The position numbers and the translations under genes were made by a program. From Hepsetus odoe (taxonomy: Eukaryota > Chordata > Actinopteri > Characiformes > Hepsetidae): a stretch of DNA of 64,000 nucleotides. The notes below the pieces were generated by a model, which searched no databases, had not been told where the DNA came from, and was given only the letters and a program-made list of their open reading frames with translations. The stretch is from the NCBI GenBank assembly GCA_017165825.1, contig CM029378.1, forward strand, positions 14,772,812-14,836,811. Reading direction: 5' to 3'. This document shows, in pieces, positions 1 through 10,472 of the stretch. How positions within the stretch are numbered: the stretch's first letter is position 1; each line of letters starts with the position of its first letter.

Positions 1-21
1 ATGACGACGATGATGACGACA

Positions 22-54
<33 letters not shown>
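1..54. repeat. GAC/GAT then (ATT)n microsatellite
   Basis: The first 20 bases alternate GAC and GAT triplets; ten ATT units follow. Confidence 0.9.
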
Positions 55-56
<2 letters not shown>

Positions 57-165
57 ATTAGCATATTTATGTTTAGCTATTAGACAGAATAAAAATAGAA
101 TGAACTAGAATTAAAATCCTTTTAATCTTTCTGTAATACCAACTTTGTTGTTGCTTAACACTTAC
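1..165 (-). other. Intron 5 of cacna1g (3' portion outside the window)
   Basis: This is the start of the intron downstream of the S5 exon, beginning GTAAGTGTTAAG on the minus strand. Apart from the ATT microsatellite at the window edge it is unremarkable AT-rich sequence. Confidence 0.8.
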
Positions 166-325
166 AGAGAGAAGTTCTCAGGCAGGAAGCAGCGGTTTCG
201 GAGAAGCCCTGCCCACAGCTGGACCCCCACAATTCCAAAGATGAAGAAGACAAAGAAGCAGAGCAGCAGCACATTGCCCAGCATGGGGAGCGTGTCCAGC
301 AGAAGAGTGACCAAAATCCGCATAC
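166..325 (-). CDS. cacna1g: Cav3 T-type calcium channel alpha-1 exon: S4-S5 linker, S5 and turret start of domain I
   Basis: This internal exon continues the domain I coding sequence of a low-voltage-activated calcium channel, a plasma-membrane protein that conducts Ca2+ near resting potential. On the minus strand a good acceptor (pyrimidine-rich, ending TGCAG) leads into GT, which completes a Ser codon begun in the previous exon. There follow 52 codons and two bases before a GTAAGT donor. The peptide starts MRILVTLLLDTLPML (S4-S5 linker). It continues through a strongly hydrophobic, Phe-rich S5 helix (about residues 17-39) into LLRNRCFLPENFS, the extracellular turret before the pore loop. 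The ending FLPENFS is the Cav3.1 form; Cav3.2 and Cav3.3 differ right after RNRCF, which is why cacna1g is chosen. The length of 160 bp is not a multiple of three. The rest of the turret, the selectivity filter and S6 lie beyond the left edge. No stop or frameshift is seen. Confidence 0.93.
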
Positions 326-3300
326 CTGCATCACAAAAAGAGGAAAGGACAGTGACAACAGCACATCATCACAGATCCACTTCCATGGCTGTAAAAACAG
401 GACCAATAAAAAAAACACACTTTTACAAGAACAAATTCTTTCTAATAGCTCAATAACTCAGTTCTCAGTGCATTCTCATGCTTTATAGTTTATGAGGGCT
501 TACTGTAGACCACAAGCATAAATGTTTATACTGGGTCATAAAATTCTGAACAGAGGAAAGGTATCCACTGAGTCTGTGAAATTTCTTTTGGTGGCTTCGT
601 CTCTGCCCTGGACCGGTATATAAACCAGATGAGTAAAGCATAAATGATAACATTCATTTTCCTATAGAGGACTGTAGGTGTAAGTGCTGGAGTAATGGAG
701 TAATCCTGTTCAAGCCTCAACACTGCAGCCAAACCACTGCAGCCAGCTGTAATTTGCACATTTGGAGGGAGAGTAAGTGGTGATAAGCAGGAAGCCATTA
801 TCAGCAGCAAAATAAATGAATGACAATGAAGGATCAGTCTCACAAGCTGAAATGTGGGTTTACAGCACTCATTACCAGACTGCTGCATGGTTCCCAGCCT
901 CATCATATTACAGACAAGTTTACTTCTACTAATCCAGTGGCTTGTAAAAGCTTGTCCCCATGGGTGAAATTAGAACAACTGAAAACGTAATATTGCATTT
1001 CTTTGGGAAATTAACCCTTTGAGAGGGTGTTAACTCCAGCAACAATGATAGAATTAATTGGTAGTACATTAGGGTTCCTAAGCAGAGATATTTTAGTATG
1101 TTTTCAACCTGATGACAAGCTGTAGGACATAAAGTCTTGTTTTGCCATAGTTGGTATAACTAGATGGACAGCTTTTACCTTTAAATATAAATTAAATTCA
1201 TTATTTTATTAAATTATTTTAAAAAAAGAACAATGAACAAAAAATTAACAAAATTACGACATTCTTCTAAGAGGCTGAGAAATAAAATCTAACATCTGAA
1301 ACAATTGCTTTATTTTCCACTACTTAACTTTAATTAATACAATTATAACTAGCAAATTTAAATGTAGAAAAAAAAAAAGACCTGCTGTAGAGCCATAGAA
1401 TTCTCTCTTCGCTTATCTGCTACATTTACATGCAGCACCCATTCACTTTTGGCCCTCTGCTCATTAGTGACACAAAATAACTGAGGGCTTCACCCAGCCC
1501 ACTGAGTCTGGCAAGTCAGGGCCTAACAAGCAGCGAATCATTGACAGTGGCACACATCACTGTCCGTGACTAACTGAGCAATAATTCCTCTTGAACGCAA
1601 TGTTGCTCTGGAGAAAATCTTTTCTCTGAATGCTTACACCTATGAGGCAAGAAGTAGGAAATACCAGACAATATGAGCCTTCCCTCAGAAGTATTCTTAA
1701 AAGGTATGTAATGTATTCCAAAATATAGTTGTAATTTATGAAAAATCTGAATGTAAAGAAACACTGAGCAGGCAGGATCAACGGGTAAATATACACATAA
1801 ATAAATATAAAATAATGTACTTCTGTTATAAAAATAACAGAAAAAAGGACTGAACCAACTAAATTTTCTAAACAATCTAGGTATGGTTTATTTGATTTGC
1901 ATGAATTATTAAGGGGATCCTTGAGAATGATTGCATTAAGTCTTGCAGCAGAGTTTACAGCTGGATCACATGAAGATTCAAAGGAAGAAAAGGCCAAATA
2001 TTCTTCTTTTGTCAGTTTATTTATTTGTTGACTGAGAGACTGATGACATTAAAAGACTTTTATTGCTCAGCATTACTAAGAAGTCTTTTTTTCATGAGAA
2101 AGGTCCTGCAGACCAACAATCAAAACAAGCAACTACAACCTGGTACAAACAGTCTGGTATCGTATTTCTGGGGGAACCATCCACCTTATCAAATTCACAA
2201 ACTTTGGCCAGAGCAGATTTACAGTCCTGCAGAATTTGATGTTTGGTGGGGAAAAACTTTTTAAACTGTAAAGCGTTGTTCCAACCTCCGACAGGTGGCT
2301 AAAGTATTTTCAAAATAGCCTTTATGAAAAATTTCCTGAGGAGAATATACCCTGAAGAGAACCTTTAAATAACCCTCAACTAGTTTATCCATTCCCTTAA
2401 AAAGGCATTCCCCAAGGAAGAACTCCAAGAGCCAGGCCTGTTCTGGTCCCACTGCTGCAGTAATAAAGAGACCCTTGGGGTAGGATGCCCTTTTGAATCC
2501 TTCATATATGCCAGAAGACTAACATCAAAAGCAGCAGGGAATGAAGAACTGTAAGCCATGATTTGGGATCTAGGGTCTAAAACATAACAGTCACTCGCTG
2601 TGTTTACCCACTGCCACCCCACAAACTAAAAAATACACGTTTAAGTATTCTTTAAATTACACTTTTGATGCCTAAAATGCTTTAACCGTCTTTTGAACGT
2701 ATCATTCTTATTGTGGAAAGACATCCATGTTTGTTGGCACACCAAATTTCCAATATGAAAAAGCTCAGTCTTCTCAACACTAATGCAATATGGTTTAGAA
2801 AAGTGGAACACTTACCCCCTTTGACTCAATTTTCTCTCGAAGCAAAACTAATTGAGAAGCAGTAAAATGGATGCGCTCATACTTCACATACTATAAAGCA
2901 ACAATAATCACATATTGATTCATATACTGACACTACCAGGTTTCTATCAGTCACCCTCTCTTTGGGTTATTGAGCCTGGTTTGACTGCAACATCAGTCGT
3001 ATTATTGTATTATTACAAATGTATTATTACACCTTTAATTGCACAGTTAGCGAATGCATTATATTTGCATTGAACTCTGGATTTTTTGAGTCTGAATGTT
3101 GGACAATTTTTCATTAAAACCAGACTGCATAACAATGTTTCTTTTATTTATTTCTAAAACCTGGTTTAGCTTAGATCTTCTTTGAGGCTTCTTTGCACCT
3201 TTGCAACACACATGTTGACTTATAATAATGGCATCCCCTGCTTGCTGGACCACTGATGCAATATTTGCCCTTTCTGTGTTCAAGCTTCATTATTTCTTCT

Positions 3301-4570
3301 AGTCAGTGAGTCAGAAACTGGGATCATCATGACACATAACCGCCCAAACTGTCAGTGTCTCGTAATCACTCTTCAGTAATTGAATCATGCAACGCCCCTT
3401 CCCGCCTTGTAGGTGAAGCAAAATCTAATACAAACTCTTTCATCCACAGTTATAGGCATGGCTCTGCAAAGACATTGTATTTTTATCACTGCCTGCATTT
3501 TTTGAGCTTCAGCCTTTTCTCATTGCCATACCCTCGTCTCTATACCCCTACATACTAATCACCTCACGTCTCAAGAACATTTGTCAGCGGCTGTCTTCTC
3601 CCTCTCTTTTCTGGCACTAATCTGCCGGTCCTTTCCTCCAAACCCATGACCATTCCGTCACCGCAACATATGCTGACTATGGCACTTTCCTTCATCCCAA
3701 AAAATATTGGGCACTTTAGCGGGAGGGTGACCTGAGACTTTTTTTTTTTTTCCATCGAATCTAAAATGCTTTGAAAGTGTAAACTCGTTGTGAGATTGTG
3801 TCATCTCAGGTGAGATAATTCAGTTTCAAATAGATTTTTCAGAGGCTAATCTTTATTCTTTGTGACTTAAAGGGTCCATTTAATGGGAAACCAAAATGTT
3901 CTAGCTTTGTAAAATAAAAGAGATTGGATGTATGCAAAAATGGTTTAACGGCCATACAGCACATACATTGGATCCAAGTTGAATGTTTTTTTAAAAAATG
4001 TTTTATGGGGGCTGTGAAAAAAAGACTGTGAATAAAAAGTATTTAATTGGAACCTAACAGAAAGATATAATGAAAATGTAAGATAAGGTCCCTTTGAGTC
4101 AGAAGACACTTTGGCATTTTTATGTTTGGCAATCATTTTCAGGGTTTTCCCCTAAATCCCTGGAAACAAAAAGGAGGAGAGCTTTCTGGATGCTATGGCT
4201 TCATTTTAATTTGTGAAAAATATGTTTCTCATCTCCTGACAGGTGTGCCACGTGCCTTCATCAATCAAGTAACATGACTGGAGAACTACAGAACATGCAG
4301 TTCATTAGAGAGAAAAAAAACTATTAAAGGACAGGGAGGGACAGAAGACGTGAAGAAAGTGAAGAGAAGGCGATAGAGACAGATGCTGAATGGACTCAGT
4401 AGGGTTCTTATGAAGTGGACAAAATAAAATCTGGTCAGTTTTTGTTTGTTTGCATGAAAGCTGTAAAATAAATCAACTGTTTACCTTACTATTCCAGAGC
4501 TGACCATGTTTTAAATTAGACAGCTGGAAGAAGGATGAGAGTTTATTTACTGTTTAATACATTGCAGATT

Positions 4571-4572
<2 letters not shown>

Positions 4573-4635
<63 letters not shown>

Positions 4636-4636
4636 T
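4573..4636. repeat. (AT)n microsatellite
   Basis: About 64 bp of AT dinucleotides with one G interruption. Confidence 0.95.
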
Positions 4637-6100
4637 GGTGTTAAATTATGTGGGCAAAAATGACAAACGGGAGTCCAACTACAAACAATTCTACAAAACA
4701 TTCGTCCACCCCACCCCACCCCAACACCACAACACGCAGACACCCCCACACATCAGGTAAGTTACATATTACTTCCAAATTAATTCCACGATTAGGCTGC
4801 TAATTAGCCCAAGTGACTCCTGAATAACAAAAAAGGCCTGCTCCCACATGGCTGGCCCTGTAGCTTTGAGTTGCAAAAATATTAATTATGTAGTAATGTT
4901 GAGCAGAATGGATGTAGAGTTTTCTCTGAACATTTCCTAAGTTCTCCACCATGGCTCCGATTGCAACCTCTGGGCCTCTTAAGCTAAAGTGACAAAGTAG
5001 AGTGAGTAGAATTGTGTGTTTGCTTGCGAAAGGTGGTAATGGTCTGACATTGTGCTGGCTCACACACATAGAGAAGGTCCGGTGAATCACTAAACTCAAG
5101 AAAAGTGAAAACACTAAGTAGTGCTCAGTGAACCAATGAGTGAAAATGAAGGAGAGATAAACTACAGCAAAAGACAAAAAGAGCTTGTATGAGTTACTCT
5201 CATCAGGATCCCAGCAGGACCCTTTCAAACCTACATTAAGGCCTAGTACTGTTTTTATGAACACATTATTTTGACCACAACACTATGGCTATGAAATAAT
5301 GAAAATCAGTCACATGAACACATGTTGTAAACATTTCTAATATTCATACATTTTAGTGTGATGGTGGGTCCATTCTTCTGGCCTGCCATGTTCTGGATCA
5401 ATCTGCTGCTCAAAAATCCAGTAATGTCCCAGTTTTATATGGCAGCCAGATTTTCATTCAAAACCTCCTGTTACTTTGTAGAATCCAGAATGCCATGTAC
5501 CCTAATTATGCACCCAGAGCCTCTAGAGGAAAACAGCACACATCACAGATTCTTCACCATTCCTAACAGTGGACATGACGCTCTTTTCTGTACATTCATC
5601 CTTTTTACATCAAACAAACCTTGAGTGTCATGTGCAAAAATATATATATTTTTTTCTTATCTGAATGGAAGAGAAGAGAGTTCTGAAGAACCCAAATCAT
5701 TTTTATTTAAAAAAAAAAATTTTTTTTTTACTTAATTAAATCTCCGGATTAGCAATGCACGTGCGCCTGGCTGTTCACATTTGATGTAAAAGTGGATTTT
5801 ATTAATAAGACCAGGTCTTCCTCTTCTACTACTCCATTGTCCAATTCTAATGCATCATTTTCAGATGTTTTGATGAAGGTAAGGTTCCACATGGGCACTG
5901 TGATTGGTCTTTGGCTGTGATGCTCTGTGTGACCTTTTTATCATAACCAGCATTAACTTGTTCATCAGTTTGAGCCACAGTTACTCTTTGGAGGTAACTG
6001 AGCAGATGGGCAGTGAGAAAATTGCAATACACATAAATAATGGGAGGAAATGTTCAGGCCAACAGCAGCCTACTGGTTGGAGCCTAGGCCCCAGGATCTA

Positions 6101-6333
6101 AAAGTGAAAGTGACTATTGTCATTGTGAAACACAGCACACATTGAGACACAACAAAATGCTTCCTCTGCATTACACGTGCAGCAGGGGGAAGCTATTTAA
6201 TGAACCCAGGGAGCAGTGATGGGGATGGTACCTTGCTCAAGGGTACCTCAGGGCAACCTGCTGGTCTGGGATTCAAACCTACAATCTTCTGAACCTAGGG
6301 CCAACTCCCTAACTACTAGGCCACCGCTGCCCC
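6101..6333 (-). mobile_element. tRNA-derived SINE, minus orientation (left arm of inverted pair)
   Basis: On the minus strand it starts GGGGCAGCGGTGGCCTAGTA, the A-box-bearing head of the family. It has a B-box-like GGTTTGAATCCC, the GAGGTACCCTTGAGCAAGGT body, and the CACAATGACAATAGTCACTT tail. It is essentially full length and moderately diverged. On the minus strand it lies directly downstream of the U1-like sequence, separated by 11 AT-only bases. Confidence 0.85.
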
Positions 6334-6344
6334 AAAAAATAAAT

Positions 6345-6509
6345 CAAGGGAGAGCACAAATGCAATGCTCCACTACCAGAAATTATGCAGTCGAGATTCC
6401 CACATTTTGGGGAATTCGCAGGGGTCAGCACAGCCGATGTGCGATGGCTGAGCCTCACCCTGGATGAACAACCTTGGTGATCCTGATATCTCCCCTGCCA
6501 GGTAAGTAT
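6345..6509 (-). ncRNA. U1 snRNA-like sequence (full length, probably a pseudogene)
   Basis: Read on the minus strand this 165 nt segment begins ATACTTACCTGGCAGGGGAG, the exact 5' end of U1 snRNA with its 5'-splice-site-pairing ACTTACCT. It continues collinearly through all four stem-loop regions to CTCTCCCTTG at the 3' end. By eye it differs from vertebrate U1, as I recall it, at about 26 of 164 places. Changes fall in functional sites. The Sm-site core AATTTGTGG reads AATTTCTGG. The loop I 70K site reads GATCACCAAG rather than GATCACGAAG. The loop II U1A site is altered. Immediately upstream of its 5' end lies SINE sequence, so no proximal sequence element or snRNA promoter is present. It has no A-tail on its own strand. 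It is most likely a dead copy carried with the SINEs; a divergent U1 variant is less likely. Confidence 0.88.
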
Positions 6510-6679
6510 AGTCTTGGGTTAAAATCCCAGACTAATAGTTTATCCTGAGGTATCCTTGATCAAGGCAGCATCCCGATCACTGAATCGCTACCCCCTGCGG
6601 AATATGTGTGTATGGGTGAAAAGCAGTGGAGGTATTTTGTTGCTATGCTGTGTTTCACAATGATAGTCACGTTCACTTC
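6510..6679 (+). mobile_element. tRNA-derived SINE, head-truncated (right arm of inverted pair)
   Basis: This is the same family as the neighbouring element but in plus orientation. It begins at the B-box region (TTGGGTTAAAATCCCAG) exactly where the U1-like sequence ends, so the A-box head is missing. The body (CCTGAGGTATCCTTGATCAA) and tail (CACAATGATAGTCACGTTCA) are recognisable. Confidence 0.8.
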
Positions 6680-7033
6680 ACTAATTACACTCTGACGAGG
6701 TTAGCCCAAAATCTGTTGCTTCATAATGAAAAAACGAGCATCTCTCTCTGAACTGAACATGAACAGTGTTGTAAAGACGTTACAGAATTTAGTTCCCTTG
6801 TGTGGTGGACAGTCTTTAGGGTTAATCCAAATGTCACAACCTCCAATTTAGCCCTCTCAGGAGGAAGAGCAACAAAAGGCTCCAAAAATAATTAACAAAG
6901 GAGCAAGGCATCTTCTTGAGAACGATTAAAAAAGACTGTAAACAGTGAGGAGGCTTATAAAATGTCCTTGTACCGCCTTAAACTTCTGCATGTAAGAGAC
7001 ACTTTTCATTATGCTTCTTTCAAGCCTGGAAGC

Positions 7034-7144
7034 ATGTGTGTGTGTATGTGTTTGTTTGTTTATGTGTGTGTGTGCGTGTGTGTGTGTGTGCGTGCGTGTG
7101 TGTGTGTGCGTGTGGGTATGTGTTTGTGTGTTTGGGTGTGAGTG
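7034..7144. repeat. Imperfect (TG)n microsatellite
   Basis: About 110 bp of TG with CG, TA and TTTG interruptions. Confidence 0.9.
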
Positions 7145-7897
7145 TCTAGGCAAGTTGTAAAAGGCACCGAAGAGGAAAATAATCTATAAATCTCCAGTCC
7201 CTAAACCCGGACTGGCACGAGACAAGTAGTGAACAGAGGCAGCTGCTGCAGCTTTGGCTGAGGAAGAGACGGAGTTGCTGGCTGGGTGGACATGCCTTCA
7301 GCAGCCTGACAGGCGTGCAACTGCTACTGCACGCCACTGAGCAGCTACATTTCAGCACTAAATGTCAATTAGATCATCTTCACTTACCACACAATCAGAA
7401 TTATTCAATCACAGCACATGATGGACTTTGGATTTCAAAGTCGTGCTGTCTAAGCATGGCAGCTGATTCACTCCAGACTGTTAACAGGTTGTGAAATTAA
7501 AAATGAAAACTTTTTCATATGAAGAATAATGAGGTATAATTTGACTGAAAGTTCAAATTGTTATCACGGGCACTGGCCATTATCAGGGTGCTGCAAATCA
7601 TAAGCCAGAACGAATGGGAAAGAGTAGCTCCATCATGAAAAAATAAAAAATAAACATACAATGAACCAGCAAAATATACCAGTTCATTGTGGATTCAGTG
7701 TGGCATTGATTCAATTTCTAGCTTTTCTTGAAACATCATTTATACTTCTATATTTATATATGCATTTTTAAAGCATTTTAAAACTGAAATATTTTGCATC
7801 CATGTTTTGTATTGCTTGACCTAAAGACACATGTAGCTACTGATATAATTAATGTTGAAAGCACCAAAAAACAAGCTGTAAATGCATTGATACTCAC

Positions 7898-7995
7898 TGG
7901 GCACTCGGTTGATAGCTCGGAGAGGCCTCAGCACTCGGACAGTACGAACAGCAGAGAAACTGACATTCTGCAGATTGAGAGAGTATTCCAGCATC
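7898..7995 (-). CDS. cacna1g: Cav3 T-type calcium channel alpha-1 exon: end of S3 and S4 voltage sensor of domain I
   Basis: This exon carries the voltage sensor of domain I. After the acceptor TTTATAG the first G completes a Gly codon from the previous exon. Thirty-two codons follow, then one base (A) before a GTGAGT donor; that A joins GT of the next exon to make Ser. The peptide begins MLEYSLNLQN (end of S3 and the S3-S4 loop). It then runs FSAVRTVRVLRPLRAI, with arginines at exon residues 17, 20, 23 and 26, the regular every-third-residue spacing of an S4 helix, and ends INRVP. NVSFSAVRTV agrees with Cav3.1 better than with Cav3.2 or Cav3.3 as I recall them. At 98 bp, skipping this exon would shift the frame and remove the sensor. 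The tract before its acceptor is UG-rich rather than a plain pyrimidine run. Confidence 0.95.
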
Positions 7996-8025
7996 CTATA
8001 AACACATACACACACATACAAATGT
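7996..8025 (-). promoter_or_regulatory. UG-rich acceptor tract before the S4 exon
   Basis: In transcript orientation the last ~30 nt of intron 3 read as TGTATGTGTGTGTATGTG followed by TTTATAG. A normal polypyrimidine tract is replaced by alternating UG, a binding preference of TDP-43 and CELF proteins. Such tracts are known to weaken or regulate acceptors in other genes. The effect here is inference. Confidence 0.4.
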
Positions 8026-8822
8026 ATTATTTCTTAAATTATAGCACAAACTTGCAATGAACTTTTATGAAATCCTTTGCATTTGAACTGAGCAAAAGCA
8101 GCATTTGCTGCATGATCAATGTCTATAATTCAGCATCAAAACATATAGTTGTGGAGTACATTAGCCAGGAATACATTTCAAATCATTCTAGGTAATAAAG
8201 GTTTCTTTTCTGGCAGCTAATATAATCTTACTTCTTACTCTTGCTTCACTACATGGAGTTTGTAACTCCAGGGACAATTTTCCTCATCCTGTAAAATAAT
8301 CATTCCAGAGAATCAAGGGTTTTTTCAATCAGCACTGATATGTGTGATGGTTTAAGCATTTCAAGTATTTTAGAGCGATCTTAAACGTGCCTCGGCCAAT
8401 TAGACAGCCAGTCCATAAACTGAACAGAGACGCTCTGTTGTAGACATTAGGACAGTTGTGTCATAGTGAACCAGTGCAGTTTTTGAAGATCTTTTTCAAA
8501 CAACAAGATCAATGTCAGGAGGAGGTAGGAAGAGTAATAGTGAATGGTGAAACATATTTGATCATTTTTATTGACATGTTTCATTCGGTGCTTGGTGCTT
8601 GTATTCAGGTTCTAAATTTGAGGGTTTACTCAAGAGTTATCAATATCAGATCAAAGCTAACACTGTTGAGGGCACTAAACCAGCCTGAGTGCATAGTAGA
8701 TCAATAAAGAGCCCCTGGAGCAATGAATTCAACTGGATCTGTTTCAGTCAGGTCAAAGAGGGGTATCCAGTGGAGGTCAACGTAATGAGATCTCCTACAA
8801 TGCACACACATACTCATGTAAG

Positions 8823-8824
<2 letters not shown>

Positions 8825-8861
<37 letters not shown>
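8825..8861. repeat. (CA)n microsatellite
   Basis: About 18 CA units. Confidence 0.95.
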
Positions 8862-8863
<2 letters not shown>

Positions 8864-9447
8864 ATACACAGCTGTTTCACACATGTGAACTTTGGAGAAA
8901 GGCAAATGAAAGAATTCCCTGTTTTTTTAAGCCGGCAAGTGAGCTTTGTGAGTTCCGCAGGGTATTTGTGTGCGAGTAGCTACATGATTACAGATTACAG
9001 TCAAAGCCACCTCTCTGACAAAACTGTCCATCTACCTAACAGCTGCATAAATCAGAGCTCCAATGAATTTGTTTGAAAATAAATGGACAAAAACTGTTCA
9101 GCGCAGATTTGGGCTGAGATACACTGCAGAGGGGGACACGCACTGAGAGATCTGCGTCACACGGATATTGACTCAAATTGAAGTTATTTTCAGTGCCTTC
9201 AAGAAATCATACATGGATGTCCAGGGCTGATGGTGATGTGCAAACACTACGAGCCTCATTAAGCGAGCAGCTCTCAGAAGAAATGTGTTCTGCTTTGGTT
9301 GCTTCTGAAATCTGCAGAGCAGCTTTTTCAGCCTGCTGATTGGGCCTGATGGTAACCAGCTGGTGGCAGGACTAGAAAAATAATAACATTTGGGGAAGTT
9401 CCCATGTCAAAAAACAGTGTCAAACAGAAAGAAAGATAAGGGGAGGT

Positions 9448-9448
<1 letters not shown>

Positions 9449-9481
<33 letters not shown>

Positions 9482-9495
9482 CATGGGAAGGAGAG

Positions 9496-9549
<54 letters not shown>
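9449..9549. repeat. (AG)n and (TG)n microsatellites
   Basis: An AG run (9449-9478) and a pure TG run of 26 units (9498-9549) are separated by 19 bases. Confidence 0.95.
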
Positions 9550-9551
<2 letters not shown>

Positions 9552-9671
9552 GTTGGTGAAGCAGGACTTGCGTGAGGACACTCCACAAAACTCCACAAAG
9601 CATCCATGAAGTTGCCTGAGAGACAGAACTACACACTGTAAGCATGTGACCATATACTTACATCATCAACA

Positions 9672-9694
9672 AACACACACACACACGCGCGCGC
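9672..9694. repeat. (CA)n-(CG)n alternating tract
   Basis: CA units pass directly into four CG units: alternating purine-pyrimidine with CG, a Z-DNA-prone composition. It is followed to about 9910 by loosely CA-rich sequence. Confidence 0.85.
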
Positions 9695-9922
9695 AAATAA
9701 ACATTAAAATCATAAATGATAATAAAATGCAGACACAAACGCAAACACATTTTTTCTGCCTACACACACAGACACACTTAGGTATGCATAACACATTTAC
9801 ACACACCAAACACACAGACTCCATTTATGACATCACACACACTGGTAAAAATTACACATACATAAACACAGAACATTTTCAATCACTTCTCCCCAAACAC
9901 ACACACACAGCGGTGCAGCGGT

Positions 9923-10182
9923 GGGGGCAGCGGTGGCCTAGCGGTTAGGGCATTAGCCGCATGATCGGAGGATCGGGGGTTCAAACCCCTTCCCAATAGG
10001 TTGCCCTGAGGTACCCTTGAGCAAGGTACCGTCCCCATCACTGCTCCCCGGGCGCTTTCAATAGCTGCCCACTGCTGCACGGGTTTGAGTGTGCATGGGT
10101 AAAATGCAGAGGTCCAATTTCGTTGTGGTTCATGTGTGCTGTGCCGTGACCTCGCAATGACAAGGGTTGTCACTTTCACTTT

Positions 10183-10185
<3 letters not shown>
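9923..10185 (+). mobile_element. tRNA-derived SINE, full length
   Basis: This is the best-preserved copy. Its head is GGGGCAGCGGTGGCCTAGCG (A box), followed by the B box GGGTTCAAACCCC and the body GAGGTACCCTTGAGCAAGGT. It ends GCAATGACAAGGGTTGTCAC then CTTTCACTTTCAC, which runs straight into a CA microsatellite. The SINE family name cannot be fixed without a library. Confidence 0.88.
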
Positions 10186-10216
<31 letters not shown>

Positions 10217-10219
10217 CAT
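10183..10219. repeat. (CA)n microsatellite grown from a SINE tail
   Basis: CA units begin within the CTTTCAC end of the SINE at 9923 and run on for about 37 bp. Confidence 0.85.
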
Positions 10220-10295
10220 AACCTACACAGGAAAGAATAAAACAAAAATTACAAACACTTTCCAACTAACTACACAAACAACATGTGTTCATTAC

Positions 10296-10371
10296 AGACA
10301 GACAGACAGATAGATAGATGGATAGATAAAAAGACAGACAGGCAGACAGACAGACAGATAGATAGATAGAC
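10296..10371. repeat. GACA/GATA microsatellite
   Basis: Blocks of GACA and GATA tetramers alternate over about 75 bp. Confidence 0.92.
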
Positions 10372-10417
10372 TTTTAAAAAATTTCCATTAAAAGAACTTT
10401 ACAGCACTAGGGTGTTT

Positions 10418-10438
10418 ACACACATACACACACAAACA

Positions 10439-10470
<32 letters not shown>
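10418..10470. repeat. (CA)n microsatellite
   Basis: CA units with a few T and A interruptions. Confidence 0.93.

Positions 10471-10472
<2 letters not shown>

Larger units (their letters stand above)
326..7897 (-). other. Intron 4 of cacna1g (7.6 kb)
   Basis: This intron is bounded by the S4 exon donor GTGAGT and the S5 exon acceptor TGCAG. From about 330 to 4570 I see only unique-looking AT-rich sequence with no gene, transposon or structured RNA. An (AT)n tract lies at 4573-4636, then more unique sequence to 6100. The SINE/U1-like/SINE cluster occupies 6101-6679 and a TG tract 7034-7144. Nothing is recognised from 7145 to the exon at 7898. Confidence 0.8.

Noticed and set aside
1557..1997. 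146-codon open frame on the minus strand
   Set aside because: Low-complexity Tyr/Phe/Ile-rich translation of AT-rich intron sequence; no family resemblance.
4800..5264. 154-codon open frame on the minus strand
   Set aside because: No recognisable domain, no codon or splice evidence, and of a length expected about once by chance in AT-rich DNA of this size.
6216..6467. Plus-strand open frame across the SINE and U1-like sequence
   Set aside because: It is an antisense reading of non-coding repeat sequence.
9328..9653. Open frames of Thr-His and Ser-Leu repeats
   Set aside because: They are translations of the TG and AG tracts; the same applies to frames at 18902-19294, 52521-52740, 25352-25726, 26292-26498 and 59831-60121.
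9940..9990. Possible tRNA gene (A and B boxes)
   Set aside because: The boxes belong to the head of the SINE; no cloverleaf with acceptor stem closes around them. The same applies to the other SINE heads.
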